Shown: piece after piece, positions 53,359-63,237 of the stretch
Layout: the number at the start of each line of letters is the position of its first letter
Numbering within the stretch: position 1 is the first letter of the stretch
Source of the DNA: Pseudomonadota bacterium
GTDB taxonomy: Bacteria > Desulfobacterota > Desulfovibrionia > Desulfovibrionales > Desulfovibrionaceae
Reading direction: 5' to 3'
NCBI GenBank assembly: GCA_023419375.1
Contig: JAEZYD010000056.1
Location: forward strand, 118,440 to 182,439
Length of the DNA stretch: 64,000 bases
The notes under the pieces: generated by a model
What the model was told of the DNA's origin: nothing
The model's database searches: none
Seen by the model: only the letters and a program-made list of their open reading frames with translations
Position numbers and translations under genes: made by a program

Positions 53359-54019
53359 GTTGTGAGTCGTACGGATAAGGATAAAACCGCTACCTCAACG
53401 GAGAACTGGTCACGTGGAATGTTGCTGGGCTCCGCCATAGCTATGTGAATGTTGTGTTTGAATTCTAGCAGAGCAGCAATTGAAATTTACGAGGCGCTCC
53501 CCTTCCAGTGGTCAGTAATCATGTGTCGTCAAAAAATCCACCTCGCGAAACAACCCTGTTGTTTTGACATATATGCTGGATATTTTGTCTTTATCAAACT
53601 TAAATATTTAACTTATTTTATTTAACAAAAATAATTCAAAATTTATAATATCATTATAAACAAAATTTATGGCGACTAATAACTACATTATGCTTCTAAT
53701 ATTAATTATAATTATTGAGTTTTATAATTAAAATATATTATTTAATATTATCTTATAAAATTGCATGCAGCTCTTGTGCAATAAAAATCATCTTTTATAT
53801 TACTGCGCTCATATGCAAATTTTTAATCGCAACTCAACAAACAAATCGAATACACGAATTATAATTTACGTTATACAAAATTATGTGTTTATAAATATCT
53901 ATAAAGAGCTCAATCCCCTACCTCTAATAGTTGCATTGCAATCTGTATTTTTGTATTTAACATATACAGTAATCAGAAATATCGAGTAGTGCATTTATTA
54001 TGATCCATGGGGTTAACCT
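53359..54019. other. Very AT-rich spacer before AraC gene
   Basis: The last 500 bp (about 53520-54010) are close to four-fifths A/T with runs of TTTAT/ATAAT. A short ORF at 53765-53989 has no ribosome site and low-complexity content. The region reads as an AT-rich regulatory spacer or transferred DNA. Confidence 0.5.
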
Positions 54020-55027
54020 ATGAAAATCAAATCATTACCACGCTTGCCATTCGGAAACGCTATGGTTCAGCACAGCACGGACATCAAAAAGTTTCGTGAC
54101 ATGCTTGCGCGAGAACAATTAGGTGATTGGGAGATTGAGCCTGTAGGGAAAGAGCGTTTCGCCTTCAAATCCAGTAGCATCCAGGTAGGGACAACAAGTC
54201 TTTTTTCTGGGATTTCAACAGCGGTATTCGATCGTCTCGATGAACAGCCATTTGCATCACTGCTGCTTCCATTTTTTGGACACTTCAACATAAGGGTTGG
54301 CCGCGAGCAGTTTTCGCTGGATGCTGGCAGACATGGCATGCTGGTTTCTGGGGCTCCGTGGGAAGGAGGCACAGAGGATACGGCGGGCAGTGTCGCAATA
54401 GCTCTTGATGCATCGCGCTTGGCAACAGTAATGGCTGCCATGCAAGGAGGTGACCACTCGCAAAATGTTATGGCGCTGCTTCAACAGGACAGAAAGATTC
54501 CCCTGCAGGTTGGAACAATGTCATTCGCGGCAGTGTTGAACAACGTCTTCACTCTCGCCGACATTATGAACAATCAGCAGAACACCCTGTCACTACTGAC
54601 TATCGATGATCTCCTTTATCGCTGCATGGCCATGATGTTGACCCCCAACATGTTTTTCGCATCACAGCCACTTACTGCTGCTCAAAAATCACACGGTCGA
54701 TCACGACTGGATATTGTTTGTGAATATATTCAGTCACGCATTGACGAACCGATTACACTTACGGAACTTGAAAATTTCAGCGGTCTTTCGGCGCGTTCGT
54801 TACAATATGCATTTGCCAAGCAGTTTCAGTGCACGCCGCTGGAGTGGATACGCAACACACGCCTTCGTCTGGCTCGAGAAAGGCTTTCCATCGCCAAACC
54901 CGACCAGACGGTTCTTTCCGTCGCACTTTCTTGTGGGTTTTCTAATCCTGGCCGTTTCGCAAACCAATACCTCAAACTTTTTGGCGAACCTCCATTTGCA
55001 ACCTTACTTCGCTCAATCTCCGCATAA
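54020..55027 (+). CDS. AraC-family transcriptional regulator
   Basis: A 335-residue regulator. The N-terminal two-thirds look like the cupin-type AraC-binding-like domain (QVGTTSLFSGISTAVFDRLD, then AGRHGMLVSGAPWEGGTED); the C-terminal part (about 228-330) has the double helix-turn-helix: TLTELENFSGLSARSLQYAFAKQFQ and VALSCGFSNPGRFANQYLKLFGEPP. The start codon (ATG at 54020) follows GGGTTAACCT. It sits in AT-rich DNA between large c-di-GMP genes; its target is unknown. Confidence 0.9.
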   Translation: MKIKSLPRLPFGNAMVQHSTDIKKFRDMLAREQLGDWEIEPVGKERFAFKSSSIQVGTTSLFSGISTAVFDRLDEQPFASLLLPFFGHFNIRVGREQFSLDAGRHGMLVSGAPWEGGTEDTAGSVAIALDASRLATVMAAMQGGDHSQNVMALLQQDRKIPLQVGTMSFAAVLNNVFTLADIMNNQQNTLSLLTIDDLLYRCMAMMLTPNMFFASQPLTAAQKSHGRSRLDIVCEYIQSRIDEPITLTELENFSGLSARSLQYAFAKQFQCTPLEWIRNTRLRLARERLSIAKPDQTVLSVALSCGFSNPGRFANQYLKLFGEPPFATLLRSISA

Positions 55028-56092
55028 TGCGAGAACTGCCGCTGCACGACAAAATTTCGACAACCTGGCTGGGCAGTTGCATATACCAAACGAGAACAGT
55101 CTGAATGAGTGGCGTACTGCTTTCAAATCCGTAAAGGATTGTTTCCGTGAAAAAGTCAGCATGTAAAATGGTGCATCTGGATGGTTACGCCCCAGACTTG
55201 ACGCGCAGTCCCAGCCTCTTTTCCTAAAAATTGCACTTAACGCTTCTGCCGGCCAGCAGATGCATGCCGAATGGAGGAGGTGCCGTATCAATGCCCCCCC
55301 TCCAGATACTGCAAACAAATCGCAGCACCCCTCGTCAACCTGCTGATGCCATGCGAGGCACTCCATCAAAAGGCTCATCGATGGGGCTGACTGTCGCAGC
55401 AGGACATCTGGTTGCGCTGACCTGCATGCACACCCACGCCTCAGGCAATTCATAGCCCACTCAAAACAGTCAGGCCATGCCCCCAGGCTACGAGCCCAGG
55501 GGTCTCCCGCGCTGGGGGCCTGCGCGCTCACCTGCCTACACTTCCGAATCGCACCCCGGAATTCGCACAGCAAAAAAATGCAGGTTAGCCCTTACCTGAA
55601 TTTGTCGTAAAAAATGACAAAAAAACAGGGCATAACTTTAACTGCGCGACCTTACAACACTTCCCCTTACAGCAAAAATCAGGGATGCGGCTGATAAGGG
55701 GGCTTTGTTGCGCAGATCGTACAACCTGTTCGCTTTTGGGACAGACAAAAAAAAAACCACGGGGCAACGTTGCCATGTAGGATTGCGCTCCAGCCGTACG
55801 AAGCCGGAGATAGCAGCCCCTGTCTGAATTCAATACCTTCATGCTCAAAAAGAGGTGTGCGCAGATCGGCAAGGATTTTTTTGAGGAATACACGCCCGAG
55901 AACGATTGTGACCTATGGGTCAATATATATCTGATATCATTGTTTCTGATCCTCGAAATCCCTGTAAAGGCCAACATGCGTAACTGCGATTAGATACGAT
56001 GAAACGCTCTTGGTCAATTTGTGACTTTGCCATTCTGAGTGCACACTACAGCTTTATAGCACGTTAAAAAATCAATTGTTTGGAGAAAATTG
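55028..56092. other. Spacer with inverted repeat and repeat element
   Basis: About 1 kb with no gene I trust; reading frames on both strands look like shadows or remnants. A GC-rich inverted repeat lies around 55479-55524 (CCCCCAGG ... CTGGGGG). The 39-bp element listed at 55708 is here. Confidence 0.4.
55708..55746 (+). repeat. 39-bp element, copy 1
   Basis: This copy matches the copy at 60716 at 36 of 39 positions (starts TTGCGCAGATCGTACA, ends GGACAGAC). Both are upstream of signalling genes on the same strand. Function unknown. Confidence 0.75.
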
Positions 56093-57277
56093 ATGTTTTA
56101 TCTTGAATGGGACCCAATATACTTGACAAATTTTGATGATATAGATGTACAACACGCAGGATTGATGTCATTCATTAATAATTTTTACGATAACATTTGT
56201 TACGAAGGCAGCATTGATGACATTAAAAACGCACTTAGCGAACTTGGAAGACATGTTGCAGAGCATTTTTCCTACGAAGAAAAATTCATGCAGGCTTCTG
56301 GCATTGACATACGTCATCTCGAGTATCACCAGGCCTTGCACGAATCATTTCTGGCCGAGACAAAACTAAAAAAAGTAAGCACCACCGTGGACCGTGAGGA
56401 ACTTCGCCTGTTCGTGCGGCACCTCGGTTACCGCACGATATATCACATGCTCGCAGCCGACAGCGTCATGGCTCAGCAAATCAAGCTCATTTTACAAGGA
56501 GAATCTTCAACTGCCGCGTACGAGAAAGTTGCTGTTTACTCCCATAACCTCACCTCCAAGTTATTTGCAGTTTTGGAATCCATGGAAGGGCAGATCGTAG
56601 AAAAAAACCAGCAACTCTTGCGAGAAAAGGAATTTCTAGAGCAGCAGGTTGAGGAACGAACTAGAATGTTGAATGAACTGGTTCTCGATCTTAAGAATAA
56701 AACAAATGAGTCAAAGCAGTTATGCATCGCCTTGCTGCGCGCAAACCGCAAACTGCGCTCCCAGGTAGGCACAGATGCCCTGACAGGATTGCCCAACCGC
56801 CGCCACGCAATAGATCAAACCAGGCGAATCTGGTCAGAATCTATACGGTGCAATTTTCCAATGGCGTGCATTTTCCTTGATGTTGATGGCTTCAAGCTGA
56901 TCAATGACATTTATGGGCATAGCGCTGGGGACAAGGTGCTACGCCACATTGCCCTTAAGCTGCGCACAGCTATTCGCATTTCTGACTACGCATATCGTTA
57001 CGCTGGCGATGAATTTGTAATTATTTGCCTACAAAATGCCGAGGGAGCAAAAATACTTGCGAATCATGTACAGCAGGTAATCAGTGAAGAGGGCATAGAG
57101 CTTAACGGACAGATAATTCATGCAAGCGTTAGCATTGGCGTCTATGAACGAAATCAGTCCATGAGCACGGTTGATGCCCTGATCGATGCAGCAGACGCAC
57201 AGTTGTATCTCGCCAAAAACAGAAGGTGCGCGGGAAGAACCGTGCCCCAAACAGATAGTGAAGACGCATCAAGCTAG
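56093..57277 (+). CDS. Hemerythrin-domain diguanylate cyclase
   Basis: A 394-residue cytoplasmic protein. The N-terminal bacteriohemerythrin domain (about 5-140) keeps the di-iron ligands: DVQHAGLM, HVAEHFSYEEKFM, HLEYHQALH and YHMLAADS. A coiled coil (about 165-215) links to GGDEF (about 225-385), where the signature reads YAGDEFV (AGDEF, still compatible with activity) after DALTGLPNRR. Oxygen or redox sensing through the di-iron site, controlling c-di-GMP, is known for this architecture. The ATG at 56093 follows TTGGAG. It is preceded by the 39-bp element at 55708. Confidence 0.93.
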   Translation: MFYLEWDPIYLTNFDDIDVQHAGLMSFINNFYDNICYEGSIDDIKNALSELGRHVAEHFSYEEKFMQASGIDIRHLEYHQALHESFLAETKLKKVSTTVDREELRLFVRHLGYRTIYHMLAADSVMAQQIKLILQGESSTAAYEKVAVYSHNLTSKLFAVLESMEGQIVEKNQQLLREKEFLEQQVEERTRMLNELVLDLKNKTNESKQLCIALLRANRKLRSQVGTDALTGLPNRRHAIDQTRRIWSESIRCNFPMACIFLDVDGFKLINDIYGHSAGDKVLRHIALKLRTAIRISDYAYRYAGDEFVIICLQNAEGAKILANHVQQVISEEGIELNGQIIHASVSIGVYERNQSMSTVDALIDAADAQLYLAKNRRCAGRTVPQTDSEDASS

Positions 57278-57729
57278 AGTGCTGCAAACTTGTGCCATGC
57301 ATTCGCCATAAACGCATCACAACAAAAATAGAATTTGCTCGACGTATAAATGCGTTGAGTGCGTTCTTGGATTAAGACACAGAAAACAGTTTCGAAACAT
57401 AGTATGTTGTCTTGGCTAAATGCAATCATGAAGCAGTGTCGCATGCAAAACACCCGTAAGCGATGCTTTTTGGGGGTTGGGTACGCATCCGGATAAATTT
57501 TTGTCAAAATTCAACACGCAAATTGCCTGGTACAGAGTAAATTTGCCTAAAAACATTTTCAACGCAGGTGTACAGCTCACAAGAAATGACTGACGTGAAT
57601 GTAATGTTGAAATAGAAATCAACTACTCACAACAACGTCACATCTGAAAAAACTGCCATAATAAAAAACAACAGTGGTGAAACAAGGTTCGCTTTATATA
57701 TATTGAAGCCAGCATGGTTAAATGAAAAC
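57278..57729. other. Intergenic region between GGDEF genes
   Basis: About 450 bp with no gene or clear hairpin that I can support. Confidence 0.4.
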
Positions 57730-60399
57730 ATGAAAGAATCGCAAACTTTAGATCATAACAGCGATAGTTCCATTACGAATAAGCGCTCGGCACTTGTGTG
57801 GCATTCTCGGACGACAGTTACCGTATTTTTCGCAATCATTTTGATGGCCATGTGGGCAGCTACAGGATGGGGGATAGCGCGAGCTAAAAATAACGCACTG
57901 GTGGCAGCCGAAACCATGACGCAAAATCTGGCCAGGGTCTTCACCGAACACATGATTTCAAAGCTAAAGCGTATTGAAATGATTTTCAGCGACTTGGACA
58001 GAAACTGGACCCCCGATCACGCTCAATACATTACCGAATCAGACCTTCTACGCGCAGAAACCAATGACTTGGCATTTCAGATTTTTCTGGCGGAACCAAG
58101 TGGTTATATTTCCTATTCTTCCATCGCGTTGCCTGCTGCTCCAGTATGCATTGCTGACCGGGAGTACTTCACAGCGCTTCTTGAGAACCCCCGGCGGGCT
58201 ATCTACATAAGCAAACCTATTCTGGGGCGGGTGTCAGGCAAGTGGTCAATCCAATTTTCCAAGGCGATCATGCGTCACAACAAGTTGGTTGGCGTTAGCG
58301 TCGTTTCGGTAGATCCTGATAATTTTCTACATATTTTTGAGAGCTTGGGCCTCGAGTCAAATGACCTCATCGAAATCGTTCGCGATGATGGGATTCTTCT
58401 TGCACGTACCATGCCCAACAAAAAACTGCATGACACAATCATCACAGATACTCCGTATCTGGGTGCAAACACACCTGTCAGCGGCAACTTTAGCCGCCCC
58501 TCGCAGATTGATGGTATCGAGCGAATTTTTGGTTTTTACAAGCTTCCTGAGTATGGGCTTATACTAATCGCCGCGCAATCAACCTATTCCGCTTTCACTG
58601 TATACAGGCAAACCCGCAATATTCTTATGCTCGTTACCGTTTCGACTTCATTTGTCATTTTGCTGCTGGCTGTGCTCATCAACAGCAATTTACGGCACCG
58701 AGAACAGGCGAATCAACAGTTGCAACTGGCAGCCAATGTCTTTGACAAGTCAGGGGAAGCGATCTGCATCACCGACATGAATATGCGCATCTTGAAGGTA
58801 AACAAAGCATTTTGCCGCATTTCAGGATACAATGAAGAAGACGTCATTGGTAAAACACCTGATAAATTTGTATCCAGGCGCCACGGCAAAGAATTTTACA
58901 AAAAGATGTGGGCAAGCATCACCACCCAAGGCTGGTGGCAGGGTGAAATATGGAATCGCAGCAAATCGGGTTTTGACTATCTAGAATGGTTAAGTATAAA
59001 AGCTAGTTATGACAGTAAAGGTGCCCCAGTTAACTACATGGGCATTTTCTCCGACATCAAGAAGATTTCTGGAACCCAACGGCGCATTGAATTTTTAGCC
59101 ACGCATGACGAGCTGACATCACTGCCAAACAGGCATGTTTTCAATGAACAAATGCAGCATACCATCAAGCACTGCAGGATGTCGGACGGACGATTCGCAA
59201 TCCTGTTTCTCGACATCGACAATTTCAAGATCGTCAACGATTCCCTTGGGCATTTTGTTGGTGACGATCTTCTCGGGGAATTGGCCCAACGACTGAAAAA
59301 AATAGTGCGCCCCAACGACATTGTCGCCCGATTCGGAGGGGACGAGTTCGCCATGCTGCTTTACGGAGCTGGCACGGATAAAGCTGACAAGACCGCACAA
59401 GAAATCATTGCATTACTGCAACACCCATTCAATGTTGGCGGTTACGAAATCTATGCTGCGGCCAGCATAGGAATTTGTCTTTATCCTGACCACGGTAGCG
59501 ATGTGAACAATTTGCTCAAAAACGCAGACGCAGCAATGTACCAGGCAAAGGAACAGGGAAAGAACACCTACAGCTTTTTTACCGATCAGTTGCACCGCAA
59601 TGTATCCAGACAATTGGATATAGAAATCGGATTACCTCGGGCCATCGAAAGGGATGAACTAATCCTCCATTATCAGCCGCAGGTTGATATGATGTCGCGT
59701 CAGGCTGTAGGGCTTGAGGCTCTGGTGCGCTGGAACCATCCTGTCGAAGGCCTGATTCCTCCCGACCAGTTCATTTCGCAGGCAGAAAAAGGCAAAATTA
59801 TCGATAGTCTGGGAGAATGGGTTACCAATGCTGCTGTATCCCAGATCGCCGCATGGCAAAAGGCAGGGCTCAACCCGCCACCGGTATCTATCAACCTTTC
59901 GCCAAGCCAGTTCCGTCGGGGCGAGGCCCAACCCATGATTGAACGCGTTCTCAAACGCCATCAAATTCCACCGCATCTTCTGATGATCGAATTGACCGAG
60001 AGCGCCTTGATGGCTGATCACAAGAAGATTCAGCGTATTCTGATGACCTTTCGGGAAATGGGGCTGAAAATCGCAATCGACGACTTTGGCACAGGTTTTT
60101 CCTCCCTGTCATCGCTCCGCCACTACCCTATCAATGAGCTCAAGATTGATAAGACGTTTGTGCGGGAGGTGGCCCGCAATTCTGACGACCGGGCCATCAC
60201 ACAGACCATCATTGCGATGTCAAACTCGCTGGGCCTATCGGTGGTGGCTGAGGGAATCGAAACATTTGAGCAACATCAGACACTGGTAAGCCTTGGGTGC
60301 CACATCGGTCAGGGATACTATTTTGCGAAGCCACTTCCTCCGGACGAACTTGTGGCACTGGGCTTTTTACCAACAATGCAGAAAGAAAAAGCCGTCTGA
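57730..60399 (+). CDS. Membrane Cache-PAS-GGDEF-EAL protein
   Basis: An 889-residue membrane sensor. TM1 is at about 33-53, a double-Cache-type periplasmic domain at about 60-295 (ADREYFTALLENPRRAIYIS), TM2 at about 300-325, PAS at about 335-455 (YNEEDVIGKTPDKFV), GGDEF at about 460-620 (RFGGDEFAM intact) and EAL at about 635-880 (EALVRWNHP, IELTES, DDFGTGFSS, KIDKTFV intact). Both catalytic signatures are intact, so direction of activity is unknown. ATG 57730 is used; a TTG at 57703 is an alternative, and neither has a strong ribosome site. It lies between a hemerythrin-GGDEF gene and a chemoreceptor. Confidence 0.92.
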   Translation: MKESQTLDHNSDSSITNKRSALVWHSRTTVTVFFAIILMAMWAATGWGIARAKNNALVAAETMTQNLARVFTEHMISKLKRIEMIFSDLDRNWTPDHAQYITESDLLRAETNDLAFQIFLAEPSGYISYSSIALPAAPVCIADREYFTALLENPRRAIYISKPILGRVSGKWSIQFSKAIMRHNKLVGVSVVSVDPDNFLHIFESLGLESNDLIEIVRDDGILLARTMPNKKLHDTIITDTPYLGANTPVSGNFSRPSQIDGIERIFGFYKLPEYGLILIAAQSTYSAFTVYRQTRNILMLVTVSTSFVILLLAVLINSNLRHREQANQQLQLAANVFDKSGEAICITDMNMRILKVNKAFCRISGYNEEDVIGKTPDKFVSRRHGKEFYKKMWASITTQGWWQGEIWNRSKSGFDYLEWLSIKASYDSKGAPVNYMGIFSDIKKISGTQRRIEFLATHDELTSLPNRHVFNEQMQHTIKHCRMSDGRFAILFLDIDNFKIVNDSLGHFVGDDLLGELAQRLKKIVRPNDIVARFGGDEFAMLLYGAGTDKADKTAQEIIALLQHPFNVGGYEIYAAASIGICLYPDHGSDVNNLLKNADAAMYQAKEQGKNTYSFFTDQLHRNVSRQLDIEIGLPRAIERDELILHYQPQVDMMSRQAVGLEALVRWNHPVEGLIPPDQFISQAEKGKIIDSLGEWVTNAAVSQIAAWQKAGLNPPPVSINLSPSQFRRGEAQPMIERVLKRHQIPPHLLMIELTESALMADHKKIQRILMTFREMGLKIAIDDFGTGFSSLSSLRHYPINELKIDKTFVREVARNSDDRAITQTIIAMSNSLGLSVVAEGIETFEQHQTLVSLGCHIGQGYYFAKPLPPDELVALGFLPTMQKEKAV

Positions 60400-60880
60400 T
60401 TGTAACCACCAGCACAAACAAGCAGATCAGGTTGAGCGCCGTGACATGAGCGCTCAATAAAACGGCGGCTCGCGGCCTTGCTCAATGCGCCAAGCCGATA
60501 CCTCGACCGGGCCAGAAATCCACCAGATCAACATGGCCCAAACTCCTCATCAGCAAAAGCTCACAGCTTTGGGCTGCACCTATTCGCCGGCAAAGCGCAT
60601 GAGCCCCACACACCATTCGTTTTGTGTATCTCGACAATAGGTGTGACTGTTACTTGCCGTTCTACAGCCGCAGCACCGTCAGCATCACGCGCGTAGCGGC
60701 AACCAAGGCACGTAATTGCGCAGATCGTACAGGCTGTTCGCTTTTTGGACAGACGACCAAACCGTACCAAGCTATATTTTTGCTCAAGACTCTTTTTTTA
60801 CAAAACAGCGACAATTCTAGATATGATTTTTAATGTCAAAAAAATTGATTGATATTTTATTTATGGAGACACCTGCAATT
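60400..60880. other. Leader of the chemoreceptor gene
   Basis: About 480 bp with no gene. It contains the second copy of the 39-bp element (60716-60754), about 125 bp before the MCP start. Confidence 0.45.
60716..60754 (+). repeat. 39-bp element, copy 2
   Basis: See copy 1 at 55708: 36 of 39 positions match, with changes at positions 17, 18 and 31. It lies upstream of the chemoreceptor gene. Confidence 0.75.
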
Positions 60881-62959
60881 ATGAAAAGTATCAGAACAAC
60901 AATGATTCTTGCTCTTGGAGCTGCCATAGCCATCATGCAATTCATTCTCATATATTACGTAACAAATTCGAGTTATAATCTTTCGACTGAATTAAAGCAG
61001 GAGGAAATAAAATCCATTCTGCACTTCCTGGGAACATCAATCAATGATTTTGCTAATTATCAGTCTCAAAAGTTGAAGAGTCTGGCGGAAAGCCATGCCA
61101 TCAAAGTGGCTTTGACCTCCGGAAACAAAGACGAAGCTGAGAGCCTTGTTATGGCAATTTCCCGTTCTTCACCGGAAGTTAACAACGCCTATCTATTTGA
61201 TAGCACAGGCAAACAGACCATAAACTATGTCCAGGGGACACCAGTTCAAAAATTTTCAGATCTTTCCGACCGCGAGCACGTAAAAGCAGCTCTGGCTGGC
61301 AAGGAAGGCCTCAGCCACACGCCGGTCAAGAGCGCTACATCTGGTAAGCTGGTCATGAGTTTCACTGTTCCGGTCAAGGACGATACGGGCAAGATCGTGG
61401 GAGGCGTGGGGTTAACCAACACAATGGATGGTTTCATTTCCCACAACATCACCTCCGTAAAAATCGGCAAATCCGGCTATCCCTATATTCTGACCTCACA
61501 GGGAGTAATTGTAGCCCATCCCAACAATTCCATGCTGCTCTCTGATATCTCCAACCATGACTTTGTTAAGACTATCTTGTCCAAGCCGGAAGGCAGCCTG
61601 AACTACGAATGGGAGGGCATGCTCAAGCATGCGATCTGGAAGCGTATTCCCGAGTTGGGGTGGACCATGGTGGCGTATGCGTCCAAAGAGGACATGGCCG
61701 CCCCCGCACACAGCCAGCGCAATAGCCTTCTGTTGGCCGGAATCATCGCAACGGTGATTCTGCTGGCTGTGTGCCTCTACCTGATGGAACGCCTTATTGT
61801 CAGACCAGTCAGAACCCTTGAGGCATACGCCGCCGCCGTTGCCGGGGGAGATCTGAAAAAAAGCCTCAGCCTGAATTTGCGGAATGAAATCGGAAATCTC
61901 GCGGCCAGCCTGCGAACTATGGTTGAAAGTCTCAAAACCAAGATATCTGAGGCCATTGCCCAGTCTGAAGCTGCATTCAATGCGACCGAGGAAGCCCAAA
62001 AAGCCATGATGGAGGCCAAAGCAGCCCAGAAAGACGCTGTAGAGAAGCGCAATTCCATGCTGTCTGCTGCCGTCAGGTTGCAGCGCGTGGCCGAGGGCAC
62101 TACTTCTGCCTCTGAAGAACTGTCTGCCCAGATCGAGCAATCTGCCAGAGGAGCGGAGCAACAGTCCATAAGGGTCAGTGAAACTGCCACTGCCATGGAA
62201 GAAATGAGTGCCACAGTGCTAGAAGTGGCCAATAATTCTTCCCATGCTGCCGAAGCCTCAAATGCCGCCAGGATAAAGGCATTGGAAGGGGAGAAGGTTG
62301 TAAGCGATGTAATACAGGGGATAGGCTTGGTTCAGCGCCAGGCTTTGGGACTCAAGGACGACATGTCAGCCCTCGGTACTCAGGCCGAGGACATCGGCAA
62401 AATCATGAACGTTATTTCCGACATAGCCGACCAGACCAACCTTTTGGCCTTGAATGCCGCCATTGAAGCGGCGCGGGCTGGCGATGCCGGCCGAGGGTTT
62501 GCCGTGGTGGCCGACGAAGTGAGGAAGCTGGCAGAGAAAACCATGGTCGCCACCAAGCAGGTGGGCGACTCCATCAGCGGAATCCAAGCTGGAACTCGCA
62601 AAAATATCGACAACGTAGACCACGCCGTAAAGACCATCGAAGAATCCACCTTTTTGGCACAGAAGTCAGGTGAATCTCTGGATGAAATTGTTTGCCTGGT
62701 CGAAAAAGCTGCTGACCAGGTAAGATCTATCGCCGCAGCGTCAGAACAACAGGCATCGGCAAGTGAGGAGATCAACAGATCTATTGAGGACGTAAGCTCG
62801 ATTTCTTCCGAGACGGCCCAAGCCATGACACACGCCGCGCAGGCCGTTTCTGAACTGACCAACCAGACCATGGACCTGAAAAGGCTGATCGACGAAATGC
62901 AAAACGATGGAGATTCCGCCAGATCAGTCAGCAAGGCTGAACCACTAGCAGGACCGTAA
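60881..62959 (+). CDS. Methyl-accepting chemotaxis protein with Cache domain
   Basis: A 692-residue receptor. TM1 is at about 5-27, a double-Cache ligand domain at about 35-275 (LFDSTGKQTINYV, GLTNTMDGF, GKSGYPYILTSQGVIVAHP), TM2 at about 280-300, HAMP at about 300-355, and the MCP signalling domain at about 400-670 with the hairpin tip IADQTNLLALNAAIEAARAGDAGRGFAVVADEVRKLAEK. No C-terminal pentapeptide tether is seen. I use the ATG at 60881, just before TM1; ATG codons at 60833 and 60863 are in frame and possible, and ribosome sites are weak for all. Confidence 0.93.
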   Translation: MKSIRTTMILALGAAIAIMQFILIYYVTNSSYNLSTELKQEEIKSILHFLGTSINDFANYQSQKLKSLAESHAIKVALTSGNKDEAESLVMAISRSSPEVNNAYLFDSTGKQTINYVQGTPVQKFSDLSDREHVKAALAGKEGLSHTPVKSATSGKLVMSFTVPVKDDTGKIVGGVGLTNTMDGFISHNITSVKIGKSGYPYILTSQGVIVAHPNNSMLLSDISNHDFVKTILSKPEGSLNYEWEGMLKHAIWKRIPELGWTMVAYASKEDMAAPAHSQRNSLLLAGIIATVILLAVCLYLMERLIVRPVRTLEAYAAAVAGGDLKKSLSLNLRNEIGNLAASLRTMVESLKTKISEAIAQSEAAFNATEEAQKAMMEAKAAQKDAVEKRNSMLSAAVRLQRVAEGTTSASEELSAQIEQSARGAEQQSIRVSETATAMEEMSATVLEVANNSSHAAEASNAARIKALEGEKVVSDVIQGIGLVQRQALGLKDDMSALGTQAEDIGKIMNVISDIADQTNLLALNAAIEAARAGDAGRGFAVVADEVRKLAEKTMVATKQVGDSISGIQAGTRKNIDNVDHAVKTIEESTFLAQKSGESLDEIVCLVEKAADQVRSIAAASEQQASASEEINRSIEDVSSISSETAQAMTHAAQAVSELTNQTMDLKRLIDEMQNDGDSARSVSKAEPLAGP

Positions 62960-63078
62960 TTTTTTCGCTGCAGGTATATTGGCCACATTCGTGGAACAAT
63001 ACCTGCTGATGAAGCCAACGAAACCTTAACCTTTGTTTTTCGCAAGGCTCATGTGAGGCATTACGCCAATAGTACCCG

Positions 63079-63237
63079 CACAATGAACGCCAGCGATCTA
63101 TCATCAAACGCCTGTTGTCCGGATTTGAGGGGAGCCTGACCAGAGAAAAATACGCCAACCTGGCAAAGTGTTCTTCGGATACCGCCTTGTATCCGAACAT
63201 TCCATCAGCCTGGGCAGCGTATTGCTGCCAGCCGTAG
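63079..63237 (+). pseudogene. Remnant of a Fic-family protein C-terminus
   Basis: The frame from 63079 reads NERQRSIIKRLLSGFEGSL, then LAKCSSDTAL, matching the C-terminal winged-helix tail of Fic/DUF4172 proteins (NERQ-RLLDGFEGKLT-KCSQDTALRDI). It diverges after DTAL at 63189 and stops at 63237, and has no Fic domain upstream. It looks like a fragment fused to other DNA. Confidence 0.5.

Noticed and set aside
55013..55573. 186-residue minus-strand ORF in the spacer
   Set aside because: It has no ribosome site or recognisable motif and overlaps the AraC stop; I treat it as a remnant or chance frame.
55708..55746. c-di-GMP riboswitch (GEMM) upstream of signalling genes
   Set aside because: The repeated element has neither the GEMM core sequence nor the expected paired domains.
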